Below are positions 1-10,916 of a stretch of 64,000 nucleotides of DNA, in pieces. Under the pieces are notes generated by a model. The model ran no database searches and was not told where the DNA came from. It saw only the letters and a list, made by a program, of their open reading frames with translations. Position numbers and translations under genes: made by a program. Numbering within the stretch: the stretch's first letter is position 1; every line of letters begins with the position of its first letter. The DNA is from Pampus argenteus (taxonomy: Eukaryota; Chordata; Actinopteri; Scombriformes; Stromateidae): positions 4,171,001-4,235,000 of the forward strand of contig CM072860.1 in the NCBI GenBank assembly GCA_036937835.1. The letters run 5' to 3'.

Positions 1-1937
1 TGCACTTTGAAATGAAGACTTTCAACCTACATATGCAAAAGCGAGGTGGCATTTTTGGGGTCAAAATGTGGGGGATATTTGGCCACTTTAGTGCAATTTA
101 CACTCATTTAACTGACAGTTACACATTATGACATTTTAATGCTCCACAAATGTCTTTATAATTTATGATTACCACTTAACTTTACCTCCATATATTATTA
201 AAATTCATACTGTGTGTCTTTGTCTGACTTTGTTAGACTGTATTTCTTAATTGTTATCTGCACACACACACACACACACAAACCTGCTGCTTCTGATGTT
301 TTTTCAGTTGTACAATTGACATTAAAGCAAGCTATACAAGTTTTGAGAAGTGAATCATTTACATGAATATTCCCATTTTTCTGCTACAAATATTGACCCC
401 ATTACATTTATTTGACAGGTGTGTTGACACATAGAAGGAATTTAACTGTTTTCACACAGAGAGCACAAAATCAAACTTAAACATTGGAAATTGTATTGGG
501 TGCAATTTGTTGATGAGAATTATATAAGATTTAAAATGCATTGCCCTTAATTGTAATATATATATATATATATAAAACCCATGTCTATATTCTATTTTTG
601 CTACTTTTAACTTAAATAAATAACTTCCTCCAATACTGTTTTAAACACTTGTAATCGCTGTTAATCTGCGTTACAGTCAAATCGTGTAAAAAAACTGCGT
701 TGTTTTGGGCAACGGGCACTAGTTTATTGTACCACCAGCCTGTGGAATGCGCGGAGGGACACATCGGCGTGAGGCGACTGGTGAATTTTTTCGGCGTGTC
801 TGAGTTCTCCAAGGACGATACAGAGTAAACATCCCGCTACTATTTCAGGACTGGCCGGCATTAGTCAGTGCTGATTCCGGCTTGTTTGGTGGCAGTTAAC
901 GGACACACCAAAAAACACAACAAGCCTCGATAAAAAAAAAAAGTGCGGCTGTGTTTGGCTTGGTGTGTTTGGAAAGGCTTGTCGGCTTTCTACCTGCCCC
1001 GGAGGCCCCTCCAGATGGAGCCTTTCATGGCCCCTGCGGTTCACCGGAGTCCCTGCAGCAGCCTCTGCAGACTCTGGCGGTTCACCTCACTGGCTGCGAG
1101 TGGCGACTTGTCTGAAAAGCTAACAAGAGAAATTCTTCTGGGCTTAGTGTCGAAGCTGTTCATACAAAAACAATACTTTGAAGAGCTGCAAAAGCTGCGA
1201 TGCTCCGTCTGTGTGTTTCTCTTCCAGCTAAATACAGTCATAATAATCGTTACAGATAGAGGCCCTAGACACATGAGCTCATCTATAGGCCTTTTTTTTT
1301 ACCCCTCTCATGTGTTGAGTAATCAACCCGGTCAAGGACAGACAAGCACAAGATGAGCACAATGTAAAAATGTGTTTTTAAAAAAAATGAAGGTTTTAAG
1401 AGACCATAGCTGTGATTTTTGCACATTTTAGCCCATTTACTACAATACAAACCATTTACTTTAAATTACAGAGCTAAAAAAGTTCTTTAAAACTGACTTT
1501 ACCACAAGATTAAAACCACAAATGCAAATTGACATTTAACCTAAAGCTTGAATATAAATGTTTCAAATGCAATCTATGAGATCTACATGTAAACTCTATG
1601 CAATTTAGCTGTATTATTATTATTATTTGTTTAATTATTACCAAACCCTAAATGGTGTATTGAATTTATATTAGCTTAAATTTCACACTATACTTTTGTG
1701 TTATTTATGTATAATTCTCATTGTTCAGTTTAAAAAAAACGTTTTAATGACTAAATAAAGAGAGAAAACTACTTTAATAAGAGAAATATTGAACTAAATC
1801 AGTATGAGAAGATAATGAATCTACTTTTTACTCACAGGAATATTAAATCCGTTTAAGCGGTTAACGGTTAACAGTAACCATGACAACAGCGCGTCTCTAG
1901 CGTCTCCTGGTGGTCAACGCTGAACAGTGCAAACAAC
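1..1937. other. Left-edge stretch, mostly non-coding
   Basis: AT-rich sequence with a CA microsatellite (about 261-281) and a TA run (about 557-574). One possible terminal exon (677-828, listed separately) is the only coding-like signal I credit. An AATAAA at about 1754-1759 could serve as its polyadenylation signal. The last 70 bases, just before the mrpl52 start, hold a palindromic GTAACCATGACAAC at 1874-1887 that resembles an RFX X-box with one mismatch. I see nothing else firm. Confidence 0.5.
677..828 (+). CDS. Possible 3' terminal exon of an unidentified upstream gene
   Basis: After an acceptor-like TTACAG (671-676) an open frame runs to a TAA at 826-828. It encodes about 49 residues ending in the acidic tail FSKDDTE. 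The middle has a short hydrophobic run (ALFWATG) followed by a polar, basic C-terminus. The frame is closed by a TAA at 652-654 just upstream and has no in-frame ATG, so it could only be coding if spliced to exons left of the window. I do not recognise the protein. The antisense frame lacks a true ATG. This could equally be a chance open frame in GC-richer DNA. Confidence 0.28.
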
Positions 1938-3673
1938 ATGGCGGCGGTCTGTAGGACATTGTGCTGTTCAGGTGAGGACAGAGGTTATCCACTAACTCAA
2001 TGTGTTATGTCCGCTGTCCGTTAACGCTTTAGAGTTGAGTCCAGTTGCTGTCAATATCAGTTTGTACCAGTAGCTTCTTCTTTATACAGTTATCTTAATG
2101 AATAACTGACACGAGTGTGCTAACGTCGGCTAGCAATGCTAACGCTGGTGCTAACCGTTCTGTCAGATTGACCATGTCGGTTATTACTCAACTGACATAT
2201 TAATGAGACGAAACAAACAACTTAGTAACTGTTCATAAGATCATAATACAACGACTGAAGTGAACGTTGTGTATTATAGGTTATTAAATGTGTCTTAAGA
2301 GGCTGATTTGTTTGTTTGTTGTTGTTTTTCCAGTGTTGAAACACTCCAGCAGGCAACTTAGCACAACATGTGGAGTTCAGGGTGGAGAGTTATGGAGGAA
2401 AGAGTAAGTATATAATGTTTTCTTTCTTTAGTCCCTTCCTGGAAAAGAAAGTGTTAAGACTTTTCAAGCTGCAACGATTAGTCGATTATTAGCCTGATCA
2501 ATAACTATTTTTGCTGATCGTCAATTCTGTAATTTAAAAAGACCAAATATTCTCTGTTTTCAGCTTATCGATAATAGTTGCCAGCTAATCAATTAATTGA
2601 CTGATCTGGAATAATCGTGTTTATATTTTTCAACTGCTTTCATCTTTTTAAATACACATATTTCTGCTTTTCTTTGTCATATGTGACAGTTAATTAAAAA
2701 TCTTTAGGTTTCGGACACTTAAGATAAAACAAGCAACTATAAAAGACATCAGCATGGGCAGCCCTGCTTTCATTATTTTACTGTATATGTTGCTTATTCC
2801 TAAATTTATTGTAGTATTATAACCAACCAGCAAAAACAAAAATAACTATTAAATCTTTTTTTAAAAATTGATTAATTGATACTCAGTAAACAGTAAAGTA
2901 CAATGACTTCTTGTACCTGAAAGCACCATACTATGAACACTAGTATCCTTTATACAGTGATTTACGTATTTTTCCAGTGAAAATATGAAATCTTGCCCGA
3001 ATGTTTCATATTAATTTCCCAACATGCTTGTTTGCTTGCAGGCATGGACTCGCCCGGAGTGGCACAGAATACGGACCTTTAACAGACGCACCTGATTGGT
3101 CTTTTGCAGGTATTATATTAGATATTTTAGAGATGTGTTCAAGCAACAGAGGCCTCGTTCAGAGCTAACGTCATGAGGCAGTGATTGAGATGTAATTGAG
3201 TTTTTGATGAATTTAGCAAACGTAGAGATGTCTGCTTTCACATTATGACGTCCACCATCACATTTTATTTGATTGCACTTGTAACAGTGAGAGACAACTG
3301 GTCACTTTAGTTTTTTTATTTGTGTTAATTGATTCTTGTTTATGCTCAGATGGACGACCTGCACCTCTGTTGAAAGGAATGCTGAGAAGAAGGCAAGAGA
3401 GGGAAGTTTTAGCTGTGAGTATCACACTTATGTCCTTTTTTCTTTTTTTAAAAAACATCTTATTGTTCTTTCATTGTTTATTTAGCGCCTTTGTCTGTAA
3501 CCTTACATTGTGTCTCACAGAGGCGTATTGTGATGCTGAGCTCTGAGGTGGACAAAGGGATTGAATCATGGAGAGAAAAACAGGAAGAAGCCAAACGGAT
3601 AGAGGAGCACAAAAAGTCTCAATCACTGAAACCTAAAGGGAGGCTACTAATGAAGAAAAATCCTCAAAGTTAA
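1938..3673 (+). CDS. mrpl52: Mitochondrial ribosomal protein L52 (mL52)
   Basis: Component of the large subunit of the mitochondrial ribosome, imported into the matrix. Five coding exons: 1938-1971, 2334-2403, 3042-3109, 3350-3414 and 3521-3673, all with GT-AG introns, giving 129 residues (human about 123). The most conserved block is YGPLTDAPDWSFADGRPAP (residues 45-63). It is followed by a highly basic segment (LRRRQERE), a helical stretch rich in K and E, and a C-terminus with LKPKG, all matching the vertebrate family. The first residues are hydrophobic and basic, as expected of a mitochondrial presequence. The start ATG lies in CAACATGGCGGCGG, a YY1-type element. In human this gene also neighbours MMP14, which supports orthology. 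The gene converges on mmp14. Confidence 0.95.
2465..2640. repeat. Interspersed repeat remnant in mrpl52 intron 2
   Basis: The stretch GCTGCAACGATTAGTCGATT, followed by AT-rich sequence with several imperfect repeats of 'atcaattaattgact', resembles an abundant teleost non-autonomous DNA transposon family whose ends read 'tgaaacgattagtcgatta'. A related fragment lies at 16,645-16,925. The family assignment is from memory of the pattern, not from a search. Confidence 0.45.
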
Positions 3674-3811
3674 GAATCATCTTATCATCGTTATGTCGAT
3701 ATTCTGAACGATATGTTGACAGTCGTATATGTATTGAGGTCTTGTGTGCGTTATTGTTTGTGTTTTTCCGTATTCACACACGTATGTTGCAGTCACTGCT
3801 TGTTTTCATGC

Positions 3812-3817
3812 AATAAA
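3812..3817 (+). terminator. Polyadenylation signal of mrpl52
   Basis: AATAAA about 140 bases after the mrpl52 stop, giving a short 3' UTR typical of housekeeping mitochondrial genes. Confidence 0.7.
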
Positions 3818-4795
3818 TGATTTATACTTTCAACATAAAAGCTCTTGTGATGATGGATTTGTCATCAAAATAAATATTTGTAGGTGAAAAAAAAAAGAAG
3901 ATGATTCAAGCAGTAATTGAACATTATGATTTTTAGGGATATTTTTTTTTAGCTATATAGTGTTGAGTTAATGTCTCTCAGCTTCCACTAGAATGCAGCA
4001 TTTCTCCAGTAAAGTGAAATTTAAAGGCTCAAACGCCATTTTGTCTGGTGCTGGGCTCAGAGAGGAGTTTTTGTTGGGTCAGGCAAGAGGAAGGGAGGAG
4101 CTGGCAAACATAAAGTAGCACTGATTCAAGACCTTGGTGCGTGTGAGAGAGTGAGTGGTTCACTCACACCTTGGCATGCTGTAACTAAGTGACATGACCA
4201 ATGTTTCGGACAAGACCACCTCGGCGAAGCAACAAGGTTAAAGTGGAGACACAGCTGCAGAAAACTGGCCAATTCTTTAAAATCTACACACTTTTAACAA
4301 CACATTTGAAACCAATGCAATACTACTTTTTTATTTTTTTTACTAAACGTTGCCCATTTAAACCATCTTAGTTCTTTTTTTATTTGTTGGCATCTGTACC
4401 AACAAGGAAGCAAACGCTGGAGCTTTGAATGAGCTGACCTGCTGTCTGGAAAGATGATTAGGTGGCTGCAGCCAAATTGGCGAACAGTTTCATCCCACAG
4501 AACGTGATATTTTTCAGCTCAAACTGTACGCTGGATAAATTTTAATCAAGCAAAAAAAAAAAAAAAAATTGCACCAATGCGTCATTTCAGCATGAAATAA
4601 GCTGTAAAGAATCCATTTTAAAGTGTCTTATGACATAAATGAAACATGAGATTGTGGTATTTTGTTTTATTGAAGGGACTCTTGTAGGGATTTAGAAAGA
4701 TTTGTAGCATAAACACCAGCCGTCTCTTTGTCAAGTCAGCGCTAACTTAGAGTGACTTTGACTTATAAACAGACTATTTACAAAATGAGGTAAGC

Positions 4796-4908
4796 CTCTT
4801 CTCTTCTCTTCTCTTCTCTTCTCTTCCCTTCCCTTCCCTTCCCTTCCCTTCCCTTCCCTTCCCTTCTCCTCTCCTCTCCTCTTCCCCCCCCCCCCCCCCC
4901 CCCCCCCC
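4796..4908. repeat. Polypyrimidine tract: TTCTC repeats, TTCCC repeats, then poly-C
   Basis: About 110 bases of almost pure pyrimidine on the plus strand: tandem CTTCT units, then CTTCC units, then CTCCT units and a run of more than 20 C. It is all purine on the other strand, which inflates glycine/arginine open frames there. Length is probably polymorphic and hard to assemble. Confidence 0.9.
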
Positions 4909-7900
4909 GCCTCCATCTGCTTCTCTTTCTCTCGCTCGCTGCCCTGCTCTTGTTGCAGACTTCAGCAAAGCCTCACTGTAATTAGGGCTGCTAGCCGCTG
5001 AGTTGCAGATTCTTTTCTGTGGAGATTGGACTTTTCTTCCCCTCCTCTCCCCCACCTCTTCCATTCCTTGTCTTTAACTGTTTTCATACAGTTGACCAAA
5101 GGAGCTGACTGCGTGTTGAGTTACTAAAGTGTGGGAGGACATTGAGCAGACCACAGAGGGTGTTAAATACAGAAAAAAAGGTGACACACTTCCTTACACC
5201 TGGTCCAACCAACAGTGAGAAATGCAACTCCTCATTCTTTCTTAACTCACTGTCACATGCTGCTTTCTGTGAATGTCACCCACCCTCTATCCTCCCCCCC
5301 ATCCCTCCTTTCCTCTCCTCCTCGTGTTGTTTTGGTTTTAAGAGGAAATGAGAACCAGATGTTGCTTATTGTGCAGAAGTCAGCGCTGGAGGGAGGGAGG
5401 GATGGTCGGAGGAAGTGGTTGGGGGAACGTTAGGTGAGGTCAGTCTGCGAGGATGAGGAGGAAGAGGGGAAGGGCGAAGGATGAGATGGGGTGAAGTTCA
5501 GATGTGGTTGCTTTTGAGGATATAGCTGACAGGCTTCTGTCGTTTCACCCACACACCAGAAACAGGGAGGGATGCTTGGCAGATATGACGGGGGCCAGGA
5601 GGATGGGCAAGGCCCTGATGTGGAGTTGGGGGGGGGGGGGGGGGGGGGGTTTGTGGAGGTTCTGATTCAGCAACTCGTTCCTGAACGCTGCTTCCTGTCC
5701 CTGAAGGGGCACCTTCAGCCTTGAACTGTGCATGACTTGTAGGAGAACTGGCACTGCAAGCTGCAATTATCTCTCTGTTTGTTGCTAGTTGGTCAGTAAA
5801 CCATGTTGCTTCCTTGGTATTTGGAATCTTTGTTTGCATCTTGTGCAAGTGAATCAGGATTATTTTGGCATTTCGTTCTTGTTTTTATGATAGTTTGATA
5901 AAAAAAATAGTTTATGCTCGAGTGGGAGTTTCTGCTGTATGAGATAAGTAGGATTGAAATCAGGTAAAAGAAAGGAGGGAAACATGAAAGGGAAAAAGCT
6001 GATTTAAAGTTACAGTAGAAACTAAATTGTGCCATAATGTAGGTCACCCAAACAAAGTCTCAGGTTGAATTGGAAGCAGCTGTCTTGGCCACGTCTTGGC
6101 ACGGAGAAGGAGCGCCGAGCCCGACGGTTGTTCCTGCAGCGCCCGGCCAGACTGTAGTTCAGCATTAAAATGGCTGACAGACAGACACAGAAGAGAAGAG
6201 AAGAGAAGTGGAAGAAAGAGGACTAGAAGACAACATGGCTGCCAAAGGTCGCATCTGTATTCATGTCCGTGACCTACAAGACAAGGAGAGCAGATGCTTG
6301 GCAGATAAAGTCGGTTGCACCTCCAAACATCCAGAATGTAATAAATGTGGAGTTTGACTTTTCCTTTATCCCACCTCCTCCTTCATGATCAGGGACGCAT
6401 CTCATCTGACAGCTCCTACACGTGACCACTCACCAAGATAACATCATCATAACAATTCAGTAAACAAAAAACAAACAAACAAACAAACTGTGGGAGGCAT
6501 GAGGTCAGATATTAATCTTAGGTGTTGTGACATCTGAAAAAAACATATTTCTGCTACAAAGTCATGCTTTGGTTTTTAGACTTTCCTCTGTTGCTTTTTT
6601 TCTTGGGACTCTTAAAATAAAACATGCCCCATGCAGGCTTTTTGGTTTCCCCGCACCACCCTGCGGCTTGCAGTCCTTCACTTTCTTCTTTGCTGTTTGT
6701 GAATAAACGCCACAATAAATCCGCTAAAGCAGTTCATCAGCATCTAAACATACTCATCACTGATCCACTGTGAGACTCCAGCGGGGGAAGTTTGTTTTTT
6801 TGTGCGTTGGAAGGATTCGCTGAGACAAATGGAAATATCAGGCGACAAATTGGATGAACAGATGTGAAAAAAAAAAAAAAAATGAAATAAAAGGTGGGGG
6901 CAGCCAGGTTAGTGAAGCAGACAGACCGTGTTGAGAATCCAGTGAGATGCTGATTATCAGCCTGGTAGCAGCTCTAATCAATATTTTTTTATAATAATGC
7001 TTGCAGTGGCAAATCCACAGAGAATTACAACCCGACTCTGTTCTCCTGAGCTCTGCAAAATGTCTTTCAGTTCATTGTCGGGGTTTTTTCTGTTTCTGTT
7101 CGGTGTCACAGCTTTCAGCAGCGTTTCCCAGCAGCTGTACAACTTGGCTGAAAAAGCTGAGCCCAGCAGTTCATTCCTGACCTTGTTAACAGCCGTTAAC
7201 AAAACAATCTTAACTTAAGGACCGTTTGCTTTTCTTGTTCTTGAGCTTTTGGCCATATCTGAAAATCAGTTAACACGTCACTTCAACAAAAAGAGGAAAG
7301 AAGAAAGCTGCGTCGTGCTCAAGGGCACCTCGACCTCCAGGTTAAGAGCCAATCAAAACAAAGATTACAACTGTATTTATCAAGTTTTGTTTTTTTACAG
7401 AGTAAGTGACATAAAACTCAAAGCAGGGCTGTGGACTAATATATAATTATGTGTAAAAATGAACCTTGTCTATATGATGTATTCTGGAAAATGCATTTTG
7501 AGTTTTTGAGAGACTAAATCACAACTGATTGTGAACAAGAGTTTAAGCTGTCTTTTGCGTTTGTTTGTGCTGATCTTAAAGTTGTTTACTGTGACACAGT
7601 TTACGGTGTGTCAAGAGTTAAAGAGCCCGAGGAGAGGGGGAAGGAGGGAAGGAAAGGGCAGGGAAAGAAAGAAAGAGCAAAAACAGACTTACAGAGATAC
7701 TTGTGGTGAGAGGAGGAGTGGTTTGAGCCTCAATAAGACAGAAGAGAGTGAGGCTGCTTTTGCAGAGGGAAAAATATCCCCAAACCTATAAAAATGCTGC
7801 TTTTCTCACGTCTCTCTCCTGCCGGTTTCTTATATATAAACTGCTTTTCTTTACACGTTTTAACAATAAACCTTAAGAGGAGAGAGGGCATGAACTTTTC

Positions 7901-7934
7901 TTTGCATAAAACCGAACCGCACACATACATTCAG

Positions 7935-7975
<41 letters not shown>

Positions 7976-8814
7976 GCATGCATACCGCTGAGTTTGCATG
8001 TGGCTGAGAGGTTCAGATGTTTCAAGAATACCAGATGCTCAGCTGGAGAAAAATGTGACTGTTTCCATCATTTTTTCCGACTGGTTCCTGAACGCATGAC
8101 CGCCGGCTGTAACTGTGTCCATATGAGGCCTCCAGCAGCTGCAGCGGCCGCTCGTCTGTGATGTTGTTTCCTCCTCTTTTTTTTGTAGTAGAATAAATAG
8201 ATGATATTATTTGATGATTGAATTGCTTTGTGGACCTTGGACGGGTGATTATTGATATAAAATGATATAATATTGATCTTTTATATTTATAGACTGTGTT
8301 TTCCTCAACCAATCAGCTGCCTGCTTATGTGTTGCCCACTCACCTGTGCCACATTTACCTGATTAGTTCTACCTGTATTTCATTTCTGTTGCAGCTTTAT
8401 GGGATCCTTTCTTTTCAGATTCTTCTGCTTGTGTTTTGTCTTTTTGCACGTGTTGAGCTTTTCAGAGCCACCATAATAATCACTAAAGACACAATAATCA
8501 GTTCTTGTCCCACAAAGCTGCGCATAACAGAAGGCGAAGGACACCCATCTCGAGAAAAGTGGGAAAAATTGCAGCTGTGATGATGCGATCATCCCAAAAC
8601 AAACCGAGTTGCTAAGAAACAGTGAACTAAATGTGACGTTTATAACATACTTGTTTCAGCTCAACATGTTGGCGCTCATTATCATCGTGTGCTCTTTGGC
8701 ACAAAACAACACAGTGCAAAAGTTTTCCTATATGCAAACTTTTGGTGATGATGATGCAACACACAAGAATAATAAATCACCCGGTTTTCAAACCCGGTGC
8801 AGCTGCAGCAGCGT

Positions 8815-8925
8815 TTCTATTGGTTGACTGAGCACATTCGCATTGGTTAATTGAACAAAGGTGAACTGGAACCGGCCGGACGTCACACCGAAACAGGAAA
8901 CGCTCTCCGTCGGGACTCAATAGAA
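8815..8925. promoter_or_regulatory. Orphan promoter-like cluster (two inverted CCAAT boxes and a CRE)
   Basis: Two ATTGG motifs (inverted CCAAT boxes: 'tctattggttgact' and 'gcattggttaattg') lie about 30 bases apart. They are followed by a GC-richer block with GACGTCAC (CRE half and flank) and GGAAAC. Spacing and content look like a compact vertebrate promoter, yet no gene model starts within 2 kb. It may be an alternative promoter, an enhancer or chance. Confidence 0.3.
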
Positions 8926-9195
8926 GTAAAACAGAGCAACATCCTGGATGTAGTGAAAGTGTAATACTACATTTCTGGAATACCCCTTTAATAAATACAA
9001 TTATTACAGCTTGTACACATGTCAATCAAGACCATTAAACAGATGTTTGTGATGAAGATGTAAAATCCAGACTTGTTTTTACACAGTGATTAAACTGGGC
9101 AAAGTATAACATATTGTAGAAAATAGTTTAATTTGACTTGAATCTAATGAAATACAAACGGGAAAACAGGCAGGAGAAAAAAAATCTCTTTCCAT

Positions 9196-10916
9196 TTTAT
9201 TGATATGATCATCATTATAAATATAATTACCATTATCATTGTTATTAACGAAATCAATTCATCTTCAATTTTGTGTAAAAAAAACAACAAAAAAACAAAG
9301 GAAAAAAAAAAAACATTGAGCACCATCTGTGTCAAAGTTCATAAATATTATTGCTTGGTATCTTTCGGGTGTTCCTGAAGTCACTCGTACCCTCTTCATC
9401 TGATCTAATTCACCACACGCTGAATGTAAACTGGGATTCATTTTCCGTCATTGTCACGTTATGCCTCTGTCCAGCAGGACTCCAAATGACAATGTACAAA
9501 AAGCAAAAAAAAAATAAAAAAAATCAATAAATCATAACGCTTTTACCAGGAGAACAATAATAACAATAACCATACTTATAATAATAACAACAATTTCCCA
9601 TAAAAAAACCCAGATAATAATTAAAGATTGCACCATATTGTTGGAAACTTAACTCACACATTTGGACGAGCGGCTCGGCTCGTTAACAGACAACAAATAT
9701 ACTGGAATGAAATCATCACACAATTCATTTTAATTATTATTATTATTTTTTCTTTCCGTCTGACTGCTTGCACTGAAAAGTTTTGGCTGCAAGTCTAAAG
9801 CGACTCAAGTTGTAGTTACATACTGTAGGAAAAGTCTTAAATCTGACTTTTCTGCACCTAATCTTGATTTAACAAATACCCATCTCTGCATGTTGAAAGG
9901 TCTGCATCAATCAATAGTAACACTGTGCTTTACAGCTGTGCTGTTATACTCAGCTCCATAAAAATCCATCCAACAATTAGGGAGGTAAATTATTCCTAAA
10001 ACTGAACACGGGTCTCCATCTTTAGCAACTGACTGAGTACCTGTGAGAAAGACAGGCTTTAGCAGAAGGGAGAGAAACCCTCTTAACAGTAGTAGGTCTG
10101 GGTATCATGTCCCCCAAAACAATACGTTTCAAAGCGTTTCTACAAATTAAAAAAATATATATATATTTCACAAAAAAAGCCAAATCTATCTAAAATCTTA
10201 AAATCTTGTTTTAACACATAATTGGCTAAATCTGACTCAACATTTTGGACATATTTTGGATAATAACCAAGCAGTATGACCTTTGACCCAGTCCAACTTA
10301 GTGGTCGAAAAATAAAATGTCAAATGATGAATTTAAGTTATAAAGAGTAAAAACCTTTTGCTTTCAAAAAACAAAAAAACCCCCAAAGGTTTGACAACAA
10401 ATGTATTTTTGGAGCAAAATCTCCCAAATTTCCGAGTAAAACCCAAACAGGAAGTTGGTGAAACTAACGAATCAGACAGCAGTTCAGCTGGAGTCGTCCA
10501 GTTAAAGGAGAGGAAGGAGGGATGTGAGAGAGGAGAGGCGGGAGGGAAGTCATTGATGAAGTCTTTTTTTGTATATTTCCCTTCTTTATGTGAGATTGTG
10601 GGTATGTTCTTAATCTCTGAACACAGAACTGTACATGTAAATAATTAACATACAAATACACATTTTCCTGATTTCAGTTGTTTGGGCCTTTTTTTTTTTT
10701 TTTTTTTTTTTTTGTTGAGAAAAACTCATGTTGTGGCACATACAAACCACCCAAACCTTAACACGTCAGCATCGTCCACTTTTACAAAAAACAACAATCC
10801 CTAATCATCCATCTTATCTCCAGTCGCTCTCTCCTCCTCAGTTTGCATCATCCGGCCCTCTTTCTCCCTCTCTTTCTGTCCCTCTGTGGCAGTCTTTCAG
10901 TCACCCGTCACTCTGT
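9196..10916 (-). other. Probable 3' UTR of mmp14
   Basis: Follows the mmp14 stop codon on the minus strand. It is AT-rich and has no coding signal. A minus-strand AATAAA (plus-strand TTTATT at 9196-9201) is a plausible end. A poly-T run of about 24 bases lies at 10,690-10,713. Length is inferred; the true cleavage site could be nearer the stop. Confidence 0.45.

Larger units (their letters stand above)
3840..9195. other. Intergenic region between mrpl52 and mmp14
   Basis: No coding exon with a family signature was found on either strand. Contents are a poly-A run (4553-4567), a long pyrimidine tract (4796-4908), a poly-G run of about 21 bases (around 5630-5649), a TA/CA microsatellite (about 7936-7975), and a promoter-like motif cluster near 8.8-8.9 kb (listed separately). 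Small open frames here are low-complexity or unsupported by splice sites. Confidence 0.5.

Noticed and set aside
943..1356. 137-codon open frame (+) beginning MRLCLAWCVW, with a helix-like middle (EILLGLVSKLF)
   Set aside because: No recognisable family, no supporting splice sites, and followed by unrelated sequence before mrpl52; most likely chance or 3' UTR of an upstream transcript.
4731..5064. Gly/Arg/Glu-rich minus-strand frames
   Set aside because: Pure translation of the homopurine repeat, not a protein.
7249..8827. Several 60-95 codon frames between mrpl52 and mmp14
   Set aside because: No domain, no codon bias, no splice context; typical random frames in non-coding vertebrate DNA.
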